Source: WTAW01 sp964540205
GTDB lineage: Bacteria; Acidobacteriota; Aminicenantia; Aminicenantales; Aminicenantaceae
Direction: 5' to 3'
Assembly (NCBI GenBank): GCA_964540205.1
Contig: CAZIMJ010000178.1
Location: 1-29,804 of the forward strand
DNA: 29,804 nt
In this document: positions 15,922-24,911 of the stretch, piece after piece
Numbering within the stretch: the stretch's first letter is position 1
Layout of the letters: the number at the start of each line of letters is the position of its first letter
Made by a program: the position numbers and the translations under genes
Notes under the pieces: model-generated
The model's database searches: none
Told to the model about the DNA's origin: nothing
The model's input: only the letters and a program-made list of their open reading frames with translations

Positions 15922-16485
15922 TTACGATTCTTGTTTTATCTGTTCCTCTATATAATCAAAGCTCTCAGTAAAATTCTCTTCCAATGATTTGTCAAATTCG
16001 CTCAGCCACTCTCTGATATATTCTTTATCATAACCTGGATTCTTCAACAGGACACTTTTTACATCCTCGATATCTCTTGGACGACTGGCGACAATTTTAT
16101 GGATCACCATATCTTCCAGAGCAGCATATTTGATGGCGACACCTCCCAAGTCAATATCGATGGCTTTACCGATGGCCTGTCTCTCATATGGAGACAAAGA
16201 GAATATAAAATCAATTCGGATGCCACTTTCCTTGTCTTTCACAGGCAACACCATAGTCTCTTTCACAAAATCCTCTACATCACTGGTAAGATATTGCCAG
16301 CCACTCTCTTGAATCACCTGTTCCATTCTTCGCCACTCATTCGCGCCAATGCCCAGAGTAACATCAATATCTTTGGTTAGTCTGGGTTCTCCGTGAACCA
16401 AAACGGCTTGTCCCCCAATAATCATATACGGAATATTTTGTTTGAGCAGTTGAGTTGCTATTTTTTTAAGTAGATTTTCGAACAC
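15922..16485 (-). CDS. AbiEii/MNT-like nucleotidyltransferase, toxin candidate
   Basis: A 187-residue protein with a nucleotidyltransferase core: IIGGQAVLVHGEPRLTKDID, where G24-G25 and D39/D41 form the first active-site motif, and GIRIDFIFS (D92) the third acidic residue. The remainder (IHKIVASRPRDIEDVKSVL) is typical of AbiEii/AbiGii-type or DUF1814-like enzymes. In toxin-antitoxin systems of the AbiE and MNT types such enzymes add nucleotides to RNA or protein; which target applies here is unknown. GTG start at 16485, 20 bases inside the gene for the small upstream protein, suggests coupled translation. No signal peptide; cytoplasmic. Confidence 0.8.
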   Translation of the reverse strand: MFENLLKKIATQLLKQNIPYMIIGGQAVLVHGEPRLTKDIDVTLGIGANEWRRMEQVIQESGWQYLTSDVEDFVKETMVLPVKDKESGIRIDFIFSLSPYERQAIGKAIDIDLGGVAIKYAALEDMVIHKIVASRPRDIEDVKSVLLKNPGYDKEYIREWLSEFDKSLEENFTESFDYIEEQIKQES

Positions 16486-16675
16486 TGTTTACGACCTTAG
16501 CGACTTTGATATCAGTTTCAAGCCCTTCCAAAGGGTCCTTGAGGGGGAAGACACTAAGAGAACGTGCTTCCTTAAACATCGCATCCATCAGACGAAATTT
16601 TTGATCGATGCTTGTTGTATCTGTTTTAAGGAGGTTTTGCTCAAATTTCCGGAGTTTCTTCGGATTTGTGATCAT
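16466..16675 (-). CDS. Small partner of the nucleotidyltransferase, antitoxin candidate
   Basis: A 69-residue charged helical protein (TNPKKLRKFEQNLL ... KFRLMDAMFKEARSL ... FPLKDPLEGLETDIKVAKVVN) encoded immediately before and overlapping (20 bp) the nucleotidyltransferase gene. This pairing of a small helical protein with such an enzyme recurs in prokaryotes, and the FPLKDPLEG-x2-TDI-x-VAKVVN tail looks typical. I infer an antitoxin or regulatory role. A TATAAT (16694-16699 on the minus strand) lies about 20 bases upstream of the ATG at 16675, with no clear -35 and no Shine-Dalgarno, so the transcript may be near-leaderless. Confidence 0.7.
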   Translation of the reverse strand: MITNPKKLRKFEQNLLKTDTTSIDQKFRLMDAMFKEARSLSVFPLKDPLEGLETDIKVAKVVNSVRKST

Positions 16676-16787
16676 TTGGTATCTGTTGTATTTATTATAT
16701 CATACGACATCTTCCCTATCGATACAGGGATTGAGGTATTTATCATCCATGGGAGCAAGACTCAAAAAAGTGGTTTTAAATTGTGCT

Positions 16788-19700
16788 CTACTTTTTCATA
16801 AATATAATCCGAGGGATGTTGTTCTCATCCAGAAGTGTTGTAAATGATTTTAGGTCTGTGTCCTCCAGTGCTTGAAAGTCCTGTGCAGCTTTATCCAATT
16901 GAGCCTTGAGCTCGACAAAACGTTCATTTATGGATGTGTTCGGTTTTGAATCCTGTTCATGCACAAAGGAATAGACGTAAGCCAGATGGTTGTCGAGCTT
17001 TACCTGATAATTGATGGCATCTTGATCGCTTTCGTTCTTGTTTTGGATCAATTCATCCTCAAGTGCAGTGATTTTTTTTATCAACGCATCCGCAGCTGTT
17101 TTTACATCCTCACTGTACCCAGCCTTGGTCGCCCTTTCTGATATATCCTTAACCTGATCGCGAATGGCGCGCACATTTTTGATCAGTTCATGGCTTTTTG
17201 TGAACGCCTGGCCCACTTGCGCTTGAAGATCGAACTGTTCCTGTAGGTCATCCACTGTGATGTGAGTCCAGCGCGGGTCTTTCAGAACCTCGAAGTTCTT
17301 GGTGTCTGTGAAATCATCGATATTTAACCGAACTTTATAGTCCCCTGGTACAGCTCTCGGACCACCCGTGTAGCTCAAGGATATAACAGCCTCTTTAATC
17401 TTATCCGGAGGCTCGTGTGTGAGGTCCCAGGTGAACCTGTTTAGACCTTTTTCTGGCTTGAATTCCTTGAGAGAACGGATCACATTGTCCTTTGAGTCGA
17501 GAATCTCGATGCTAGCTTTTTCCGGCTTTTTATTCAAGTAGGCATAGACCGATAACTGGTTCAACGTTCCGCGCATCTGAGTACGGTAGGGATTCTCCGG
17601 CACATACAAAACCAGATCCTTATTCAAATCTGTCTGCTGCATCTGGTGGAGAAGGCCTATATCGTCCAGTATCCAAAAAGCCCGTCCCTGTGTTGACAAA
17701 ATCAGATCTTTACGATAAACCACCATGTCTGTGATGGGTGTGACGGGCAGGTTGAGCTGGAAAGACTGCCAGTGCCGGCCATCATCAAAAGATATGAACA
17801 TGCCGAATTCTGTTCCTGCATACAAAAGCCCTTGTCTGTCGGGATCCTCGCGCACCGCACGCACAAAATAATCTTGAGGGATCCCGTTTTTCCCATCCGT
17901 CAACAGGTCCCAGGTATGGCCATAGTTTTTCGTCTTGAAGATGTAGGGAAAAAAATCATTGTCCCGGTACCTGTAAACAGCCATAAATACACACCCTGGC
18001 TGATGTGGAGAGATGTCGAACATGTTGACAGTCCCTTCCTTGGGCATGTTCTTGGGCGTCACATTTATCCAGGTTTCCCCGTTGTCACGGGAGACATGCA
18101 CGAGTCCATCGTCAGAACCCGCCCACAACACACCTGGCTCTATGGGAGATTCCTCAAAGGCAAAGATCGTGCAGTAGGTCTCGACGCCTGTGACGTCGTG
18201 TTGGACGGGCCCTCCTGGCCGGTTAAGATAGGCATCGATGTTGTTGGTCAAGTCGGGGCTTATAACTTCCCATGTTCGTCCTTCATCCCGCGACCTGTGC
18301 ACCATGTTGGATGTGATGTAAAGCACACCAGGGTCGTGTGGTGATATCCGGATGGGAAAGTTCCACTGAAAACGGTATTTGAGGTCCCGCATGGCAATCC
18401 CATCGTCAAGCTCCGGGTAGGCGTCGATACGAGTTTCGTGGCCTTTCTTACGGTCGCGGCGCGTAATCATCCCGATGTAGTTTCCCGCGTAAATGATGTC
18501 AGGGTTCCTGGGGTCGACCGCAATATGCCCGCTCTCTCCTCCTCCGACCTCATAAAAAGACTGACTGGGCCTTCCCTGGCTTAAAATCGAGATGGTTGAG
18601 TTATCCTGCTGGTCGCCGTAGAGGCGGTACGGGAATTGATTGTCCACAGCCACCCTATAGATCTCAGCGGTAGGCTGATTCATCTGAGTCGACCAGGATT
18701 TGCCCCCATTAAAGCTCACATTTGCACCCCCGTCATTGCTCTGGATCATGATATTGGGATCTTTGGGATTGATCCAGAGGCAGTGGTTATCGCCGTGAGG
18801 AGTGCGAATGCGCTCGAAGTCTTTACCATCGTTCAGAGACCTGTAGAATCCGGTATTCAGGACATAAACAGTGTGCTCATTCTTTGTGTCGGCAAAGATC
18901 CGGGAGTAGTACCAGGCTCTCTGACGAAAATCGTGATCTCTATTGATCCGCTTCCATGTTTTCCCTCCATCTTCGGACACATATATCCCGCCTTTTGTCT
19001 CGTCCACCGATTCTTGGATCACCCAGACCCGGTCTGAATTGACCGGCGAGACAGCGATACCGACTCGTCCTACAACACCATTTGGCAATCCCCCTTCCAA
19101 GCGCGTCCATGTGGCCCCAGCGTCTGTGGTCTTCCACACGCCACCCTTGTCCCCACCATCGATAAGTGTCCAGGGTTTCCTCTCCGCCTGCCAGAATCCT
19201 GCATAAAGGATGCGGGGATTGTTGGGGTCCATAACAAGATCAATACACCCGGTCTTTTCATCCACAGAATGGATTCTTTCCCACGATTTCCCGCCATCTG
19301 TTGTGCGGTATACCCCTCTTTCTGGATTGGGTCCAAAAATGTTACCCAGAACAGCGGCATAGACTAAATCGGGATCCTGAGGATGGATCTGGAGTTTCCC
19401 GATCTGTCCCTCTGTCTCCAATCCCCTAAGCGTCCATGTCTTTCCTGCATCCGTGGATTTATACACACCTCTTCCTGTGGAGATGTTGCCACGAGGGCTC
19501 GCAGATCCTGTCCCCACATAGACCACGTTCGGGTCTGAAAGAGACACTTCAACAGATCCGATGGAACTCACCTTGAAGAATCCATCTGAGATGTTAATCC
19601 AGGTCACACCTCCATCTGTGGTCTTCCACACGCCACCCCCTGTCGTGCCCATAAAAAAAGTGAAGGATTCATCAGGTATGCCTGTAACAGCGGTGACCCT

Positions 19701-19862
19701 TCCGCCGCGAATAGGTCCGATGAGCCGGTACTTTAGCTGACTATACAAGACCGGATCCACAGTCACATTGGGATCTGTTGCTTTTTCTTGTGCAGCAGTC
19801 AATGAACAAACTCCGATCAAAAACAACACGATAATACAAACTCTTTGAATGGAAACGTTCAT
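16788..19862 (-). CDS. Large exported Asp-box (VPS10/sortilin-type) protein
   Basis: A 1024-residue protein with a signal peptide (about 1-24) and many Asp-box/BNR repeats of the S/T-x-D-x-G-x-T/S-W type: TTDGGVTW, STDAGKTW, TTDGGKSW, TTDAGATW, SEDGGKTW, SFNGGKSW, SRDEGRTW, SRDNGETW, TKNYGHTW, SFDDGRHW and variants, about eleven, which build a beta-propeller pair. The C-terminal quarter is different: a beta-rich domain (from about 760) and a helical tail (QEQFDLQAQVGQAFTK, IRDQVKDISERATKAG). These are widely annotated as glycosyl hydrolase or sortilin-like, but no catalytic residues can be picked with confidence. ATG at 19862 has AGAGGAG upstream. It follows the GH127 gene by 75 bases and may be co-transcribed with it. 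Confidence 0.9.
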   Translation of the reverse strand: MNVSIQRVCIIVLFLIGVCSLTAAQEKATDPNVTVDPVLYSQLKYRLIGPIRGGRVTAVTGIPDESFTFFMGTTGGGVWKTTDGGVTWINISDGFFKVSSIGSVEVSLSDPNVVYVGTGSASPRGNISTGRGVYKSTDAGKTWTLRGLETEGQIGKLQIHPQDPDLVYAAVLGNIFGPNPERGVYRTTDGGKSWERIHSVDEKTGCIDLVMDPNNPRILYAGFWQAERKPWTLIDGGDKGGVWKTTDAGATWTRLEGGLPNGVVGRVGIAVSPVNSDRVWVIQESVDETKGGIYVSEDGGKTWKRINRDHDFRQRAWYYSRIFADTKNEHTVYVLNTGFYRSLNDGKDFERIRTPHGDNHCLWINPKDPNIMIQSNDGGANVSFNGGKSWSTQMNQPTAEIYRVAVDNQFPYRLYGDQQDNSTISILSQGRPSQSFYEVGGGESGHIAVDPRNPDIIYAGNYIGMITRRDRKKGHETRIDAYPELDDGIAMRDLKYRFQWNFPIRISPHDPGVLYITSNMVHRSRDEGRTWEVISPDLTNNIDAYLNRPGGPVQHDVTGVETYCTIFAFEESPIEPGVLWAGSDDGLVHVSRDNGETWINVTPKNMPKEGTVNMFDISPHQPGCVFMAVYRYRDNDFFPYIFKTKNYGHTWDLLTDGKNGIPQDYFVRAVREDPDRQGLLYAGTEFGMFISFDDGRHWQSFQLNLPVTPITDMVVYRKDLILSTQGRAFWILDDIGLLHQMQQTDLNKDLVLYVPENPYRTQMRGTLNQLSVYAYLNKKPEKASIEILDSKDNVIRSLKEFKPEKGLNRFTWDLTHEPPDKIKEAVISLSYTGGPRAVPGDYKVRLNIDDFTDTKNFEVLKDPRWTHITVDDLQEQFDLQAQVGQAFTKSHELIKNVRAIRDQVKDISERATKAGYSEDVKTAADALIKKITALEDELIQNKNESDQDAINYQVKLDNHLAYVYSFVHEQDSKPNTSINERFVELKAQLDKAAQDFQALEDTDLKSFTTLLDENNIPRIIFMKK

Positions 19863-19937
19863 GGTGTTCTCCTCTCTCAGATAGAATTAAGGTGAAAGTT
19901 GTTTCACGGTTTTTATCATTCCGGATGGATCCCCAGA

Positions 19938-21953
19938 TTATTTTCTAGGCAGCCAGACAGACATCTCCCCTACCCCCCGGTGCGACCAGGCGTAATAAGG
20001 AATTGCCGTAAGATGCGCTGATCCATCTGGAGCGCTGTCTTGAATCACAACGATTCCGCCCAGGAAATCTGGCTGGAATTTCGCAGCGAAATCCATATCA
20101 TCGGGAAGGCTACGATTCAGGATGTGTCCCCCATTATCGATCCCCTCGAAACAGTAAACAAGAGGACCTCTTTGGAGAGCGACTTTAGCCTGATTATCCT
20201 CGACGCTATGGTGAGCAACGACACGCCGGACAGGCATCGGGAGATCCAATTCGATTGTATCGCCTCCCTGCCATTTTCTATGGATTTTGGCAAAACCTTT
20301 ATCGAGATCTAAGGGCCATGTTTCGGAATTGACGCGCAGAACGACTTTATTTTCCTGCGGATTCGAGAACGCGTAGAGATCACTGGGGACAGGCTCGTTA
20401 CGCGCCCAGCCAGGAATACGCACCAAAACCTCAAATTCCCTTTCCGTTTCCGGATCGATATTAATATGGATGTGTCCATCCCAGGGATAATCCGTCTTTT
20501 GTGAGACTTTGACAGATGTGTTCTTGAGATCAACTCTCCCCTCTCCTTCCACAAAAAGATTGATGTAAAGGACACTCTTTTTGTGGGCGTAAACATATCC
20601 GGGTATGGAGGGAAGAAGACGGGCTAGGTTACCAGGACAACAGGCGCAGTCGAACCAGGGCTTGCGCGTGGCTTCGCCCTGGTTGAATGTGTATTTTCCA
20701 TTCGATTCCAGAGGATTCGGGTAGAAAAAGAGGTCGCCACTCAGAGACAAGCCCGATATCAAGCCGTTGTAGAGTGTCCGCTCGAGTACATCGATGTACT
20801 TCGCATCCCCGTGCAGCAGAAATAACCGATAATTCCAAAAGACATTGCCTATGGCGGCACAGGTCTCATTATAAGCCGTCGCATTGGGAAGTTCATAGTT
20901 GGCGCCAAAAGCCTCGCCTTCATGGCGCGAGCCGATTCCGCCAGTCACATACAGTTTTTTGGAAACGACATTTTCCCAGATCTGATCGATGGCCTTTATA
21001 TAGTCTTTATCTCCTGTGAGGGCGGCGACATCCGCCATCCCAGAATACATGTATGTCGCACGGACGGCATGACCCACCGCTTCCGTCTGCAAGACGACCG
21101 GTATATGGGCTTGATAGTACCAGTCCTGATTGTAGATCGAAAAATCGGAGTCATCGGCAAATTTTTTCCCGAACTTTCCCGGCCCTCTCACATCAAGAAA
21201 AAATTTAGCCAGACTGAGGTATTTCTCATCTCCTGTCAGCCTGAAAAGCTTGACCAGCCCGATCTCGATCTCTTGATGGCCGGGAAAATCCTGTCTTTTG
21301 CCGGGACCAAATTCACGAGCGATGACGTCCGCATTCTTGAGGGCGACATCCAGAAAATTTCGTTTCCCTGTCGCCAGGTAATAGGCAACAGCTGCCTCAT
21401 ACATATGCCCCACGTTGTAGAGCTCATGACTGGAGGCCAGGTTTGACCACCTTTTCTCACCTGAACCTGGGGCAGGATTATCCGGCTCGATCGTCCGTGT
21501 TGTGAAGAGGTATCCATCCTCCTCCTGAGCGGCGGCAATCTTGACGATGAGGTCATCCATATACTTTTCCAGCTCTGGATCAGGATGGATCGTGAGCGAA
21601 TAGGCCGCTCCCTCCATGATCTTGAAGACATCGGAATCGTTATAACGCCGGCCTTCAAACGCCCCTGGTATCAGGCCGCCCGCTTTGGCAAAATTATCGA
21701 TACGGCCCGTTTCCTCACTCTTTTTAAAGGCAAAGGGGATCGTGACTCGTCGGTTAGTCTCCATCCGAGACTGCCAGAATTCATCCTTCACTTGCACTTC
21801 TGTGAATAAAACAGGTTTTATGGGATAGTCTTTCGAAGTCTTTTTGGCGCAGCTTATAAAAGAAAATCCTAGAGCCACTATCATAATGAAGCACATAGTT
21901 AAAGTGATATCGCTCACTGATTTGCTGCATTCGGGACAGGATACAAGCGCCAT
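19938..21953 (-). CDS. GH127 beta-L-arabinofuranosidase-like lipoprotein
   Basis: A 671-residue DUF1680/GH127 protein. Alignment by eye with the Bifidobacterium HypBA1 enzyme places its acid-base Glu at E347 (HEGEAFG), the Zn ligands at E363 and C365 (YNETCA), and the CCP pair at C438/C439 (CACCPGN), of which the first is the expected nucleophile; the catalytic site is intact. The protein should remove beta-L-arabinofuranose or related residues from plant-derived glycans. N-terminus: a lipobox FISC (C35) lies after a hydrophobic stretch, but the first 15 residues (MALVSCPECSKSVSD) resemble a zinc-ribbon opening, not a signal peptide n-region. The ribosome site AGGA (eight bases from the ATG) belongs to this longer start. 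The alternative M20 has no ribosome site. Confidence 0.9.
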   Translation of the reverse strand: MALVSCPECSKSVSDITLTMCFIMIVALGFSFISCAKKTSKDYPIKPVLFTEVQVKDEFWQSRMETNRRVTIPFAFKKSEETGRIDNFAKAGGLIPGAFEGRRYNDSDVFKIMEGAAYSLTIHPDPELEKYMDDLIVKIAAAQEEDGYLFTTRTIEPDNPAPGSGEKRWSNLASSHELYNVGHMYEAAVAYYLATGKRNFLDVALKNADVIAREFGPGKRQDFPGHQEIEIGLVKLFRLTGDEKYLSLAKFFLDVRGPGKFGKKFADDSDFSIYNQDWYYQAHIPVVLQTEAVGHAVRATYMYSGMADVAALTGDKDYIKAIDQIWENVVSKKLYVTGGIGSRHEGEAFGANYELPNATAYNETCAAIGNVFWNYRLFLLHGDAKYIDVLERTLYNGLISGLSLSGDLFFYPNPLESNGKYTFNQGEATRKPWFDCACCPGNLARLLPSIPGYVYAHKKSVLYINLFVEGEGRVDLKNTSVKVSQKTDYPWDGHIHINIDPETEREFEVLVRIPGWARNEPVPSDLYAFSNPQENKVVLRVNSETWPLDLDKGFAKIHRKWQGGDTIELDLPMPVRRVVAHHSVEDNQAKVALQRGPLVYCFEGIDNGGHILNRSLPDDMDFAAKFQPDFLGGIVVIQDSAPDGSAHLTAIPYYAWSHRGVGEMSVWLPRK

Positions 21954-22001
21954 AGGAAAATTCCTTTTGGTAAGAGCTCTATAAATCTGTGATGACCTTG
22001 T

Positions 22002-22442
22002 TCACTTGGTCAGCTCGCCGCTGTCACCCACACTCCACCCGCCATTCAAATAAACATAGAGAACCGTCCGTCGGATCTCTTGATCTTTTTCTGTCTTGTA
22101 TTGGATATCCACAAGCTTCCAATCTTCAAGACCCTTGAACATCATCTGCAATTGCGCTTCGGAAGGACCGGCAAAACGTTTTCCTCTGAATCTGCGGAGA
22201 ATGGATTGATCGTCACCATAGTTGATGATATTTACGGGGAGATTGTTCTTGGCGAAAGCATCTTGTTTGATAAAATCTTCGACCTGATCCTTGGGTGTGT
22301 AGTCTTCATTTATAATGGTCCATTCGTACTCTTGGGTGTACTTGGTCGTTGGTTTAAGAAAAATAGATGTATAGACAAAATAGCCTGCAATCAGCACTAA
22401 AATCATAATTAAAAAAACGATAAGAATCCTTTTGTTATTCAT
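22002..22442 (-). CDS. Small membrane-anchored protein of unknown function
   Basis: From ATG 22442 (GGGAG five bases upstream) 146 residues: one N-terminal membrane helix (NKRILIVFLIMILVLIAGYF) and a soluble, charged domain of about 115 residues (YEWTIINEDYTPKDQVEDFI, then RRFRGKRFAGPSEAQLQMM, EDWKLVDIQYK). Not recognised. It sits between the DUF4870 gene and the GH127 gene on the same strand, and may be a periplasmic-facing helper of either. No catalytic motif visible. Confidence 0.7.
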   Translation of the reverse strand: MNNKRILIVFLIMILVLIAGYFVYTSIFLKPTTKYTQEYEWTIINEDYTPKDQVEDFIKQDAFAKNNLPVNIINYGDDQSILRRFRGKRFAGPSEAQLQMMFKGLEDWKLVDIQYKTEKDQEIRRTVLYVYLNGGWSVGDSGELTK

Positions 22443-22569
22443 AGAAACTCCCAATTCTTTACTACGCGATCACACCGATATCTCAAAAAACACAGCTGTT
22501 GGCAGTGTTCAGTTTTTTTTCATGGTACAGAAAATCTGTATCTCTTGTGTTCTGGATAGGAGCGTGTGT

Positions 22570-22920
22570 TTACTTAATGAGCCTCAAAGTGAGTGGATAG
22601 CGGTATTTCTCTCCATTGCTTGCTTTCACAGTGGCTATGATGATCATCACCAAGCTGAATATTCCTACAACGATCAACAGGAAGATTCCAATCACGATAA
22701 GGATCAGCAATCCTGCAATAATTGCATAGATGCAGATCGATATTTGAAAATTGAGCGACTCTTTTCCTTGGTCTGCGACAAACTCTGATTCATCTTTTTT
22801 GATCAACCAGATGATCAGTGGACCGATGATGTTGCCAAAAGGAATGATATACCCTGCCAATGCCGCAAGATGGCAGAACATTCCCCAACTTCTTTCCTGT
22901 GCTTCAGTCAATGTTGCCAT
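22570..22920 (-). CDS. DUF4870-family membrane protein
   Basis: A 116-residue Tic20/DUF4870-type protein: EAQERSWGMFCHLAALAGYI (first helix), PFGNIIGPLIIWLIKKDES, FVADQGKESLNFQ, and a pair of C-terminal helices (IYAIIAGLLILIVIGIFLL). The EF-VADQGKESLNFQ stretch is the family hallmark. Function is unknown in the family. ATG at 22920 has GGAGG seven bases before it. Confidence 0.9.
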   Translation of the reverse strand: MATLTEAQERSWGMFCHLAALAGYIIPFGNIIGPLIIWLIKKDESEFVADQGKESLNFQISICIYAIIAGLLILIVIGIFLLIVVGIFSLVMIIIATVKASNGEKYRYPLTLRLIK

Positions 22921-23021
22921 GCGTTTACCTCCAGATGTTTTTGTTATAATTCTATTTCCCTAGTTTTGTGAAAATAATAATAGCTAAAAATATGTTTGTC
23001 AATCATGAAGATGGGAATCAT

Positions 23022-24713
23022 TTATTCCGCGCGGTATCGAATTTTGCCAGCTACGATTGTGTAAACGGGACTTGTTATCAGAATCTCTTTAGGATCGGAT
23101 TCCAGAATATCCCTATCCAGTATGGTAAAATCTGCATATTTTCCCACTTCGATAGAGCCAAGGACATCCTCCTGGAAAGCCCCGTATGCGGCCCATATCG
23201 TGAAACCTTTGATCGCTTCCTGGATGGTCATCCGCTGTATGGGGTGCCACCCTCCCTCGGGCCAACCCGTGGGGTCCTGCCGGGTCACTGCGGCATAAAT
23301 CCCCAATAAAGGATTTGTGGATTCTACGGGAAAATCCGAACCACACGGAATGAGAAGGCCCTTATCGATGAACCAACGCCAGGCATAAGCCCCTTCGGCC
23401 CGTTCGGCTCCGACTCTTTCCTCAACAAAGTACATATCAGAGGTGCAGTGTGTAGGCTGCATAGCTGGTATCACTCCCAGTGAGACAAATCTCTCGACGT
23501 CCTCAGGCCTTACGATCTGAGCATGTTCGATGCGGAACCTGTGGTCCTCTTGGGGATTCTCCTTAAAAGCTCTCTCATAAGCATCCAGACAGAGACTGAT
23601 CCCGCGAATGCCGATACAGTGAGTGTTAACTCCCATATCGGCTTCCAAGGCAGCCTTCGATACCGAGTATATGTAATCGGTGGGGATCCTCAATAAACCC
23701 GAGTTGGAGGGATCATCGGTATAAGGCTCAAAGAATGCGGCGCCTCTGGAACCTAAAGCCCCGTCAAAAAAAAGCTTGATACTCCTTACAGAAAGCATAA
23801 AATCGCCATACTCCCCGATCCGGTTTGACTTGAAATATTCCACAAGATCTATATCCTCTGGGAGATTTGTTTCCTCCCCGAGCATAGCATACACGCGGAG
23901 CTTAAGCTGTCTTGCGTCAATGAGATCTTTATACATGGCAATGGCACGAGGGCCTACGCCTGCCTCATGAACGCCTGTTAATCCTACGCGCAAACATGCA
24001 TTGACCGCTTTGAGGAACTTTTCTCTAAACTGTTCATCCGTATTCTCAGGAATAGCGGCAATCACACTATCCATAGCCCTGTTGACCAAAACTCCCGTGG
24101 GCTCTCCATTCTCTTTCCGGACGATGACACCCCCAAAAGGATCCGGCGTGTCTTTTACGATTCCCACAGCCTCCAGTGCCTTTGCATTGGCAAATGCAGC
24201 GTTCCCGTCCACCCTCATCAAGAACACAGGATTATCAGGAGATACCGCACTCAAAGGATCATGGATGGGAAAAGATGTCTCTTCCCAATCGTTCTGGTCC
24301 CAACGTCCTCCGACAATCCACTCTCCAGGCTCTACCGTCTTCACCTTCTTTGCCACGATGCCGATAACCTCTTCAAAACTCTTTGTCCCTGTGATATTGA
24401 GAGATGTCAATTCTTCTCCGAGGCTGTGTAGATGGGCATGGGCGTCGATCAAGCCAGGCAAGACAAGCTTGCCATCACAATCAATAACAGTGGTATTAGG
24501 GTAGATAAAATCTTGTACCTTTTCGTTGCTTCCCACAAAAACGATCTTATCCCCACGGACAGCCACCGCTTCCTGTATCGTAAAATTTTCATCCACTGGT
24601 GCGACTTTACCCCCCTGAAAAACCAGATCAGCAGGTCTCGGTTTACCGCATGAGATAAAAACCATGCTCAAACCTATCATCGCCACTAGAAAGATCCGCT
24701 TAAGATTTTTCAT
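23022..24713 (-). CDS. YtcJ-like amidohydrolase lipoprotein, complete
   Basis: The 563-residue paralogue of the truncated gene at the left edge. Signal peptide with lipobox FISC (C22); HxH at H92/H94 (IDAHAHL), carboxylate/His positions in GVHEAGVGP, NTHCIGIRG and IEHAQI, and the final Asp in CGSDFPVE. All metal ligands appear present. Expected to hydrolyse an amide or formamide bond in the envelope. Start ATG with GGAGGAG just upstream is strong. Divergent from the DUF169 gene with about 200 bases between. Confidence 0.92.
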   Translation of the reverse strand: MKNLKRIFLVAMIGLSMVFISCGKPRPADLVFQGGKVAPVDENFTIQEAVAVRGDKIVFVGSNEKVQDFIYPNTTVIDCDGKLVLPGLIDAHAHLHSLGEELTSLNITGTKSFEEVIGIVAKKVKTVEPGEWIVGGRWDQNDWEETSFPIHDPLSAVSPDNPVFLMRVDGNAAFANAKALEAVGIVKDTPDPFGGVIVRKENGEPTGVLVNRAMDSVIAAIPENTDEQFREKFLKAVNACLRVGLTGVHEAGVGPRAIAMYKDLIDARQLKLRVYAMLGEETNLPEDIDLVEYFKSNRIGEYGDFMLSVRSIKLFFDGALGSRGAAFFEPYTDDPSNSGLLRIPTDYIYSVSKAALEADMGVNTHCIGIRGISLCLDAYERAFKENPQEDHRFRIEHAQIVRPEDVERFVSLGVIPAMQPTHCTSDMYFVEERVGAERAEGAYAWRWFIDKGLLIPCGSDFPVESTNPLLGIYAAVTRQDPTGWPEGGWHPIQRMTIQEAIKGFTIWAAYGAFQEDVLGSIEVGKYADFTILDRDILESDPKEILITSPVYTIVAGKIRYRAE

Positions 24714-24859
24714 TTCTCCTCCCTCAAACAGCTACAGAATCATAAATACTATCTTTCTATTATTGGATTGATTTTTTCTCCTTTTAAAATTATATCTTCT
24801 GCCGAAAAAAAACAAGAGCCGTAAGCATATGCATTTCCAAAACCAAAAGAGGATTCTGT

Positions 24860-24901
24860 ATGTCAAAGTGTGATTGCTTTATGAGCAAAAAAATGCGATA
24901 A
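24860..24901 (+). CDS. Possible 13-residue leader peptide upstream of the DUF169 gene
   Basis: ATG at 24860 with AGAGG seven bases before it encodes MSKCDCFMSKKMR then TAA, ending ten bases before the DUF169 start. The mini-ORF contains two Cys and several Lys. Its good ribosome site and placement fit a translated leader, but the region is short and AT-rich, so chance cannot be excluded. Confidence 0.3.
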   Translation: MSKCDCFMSKKMR

Positions 24902-24911
24902 AAAAAGGGCC

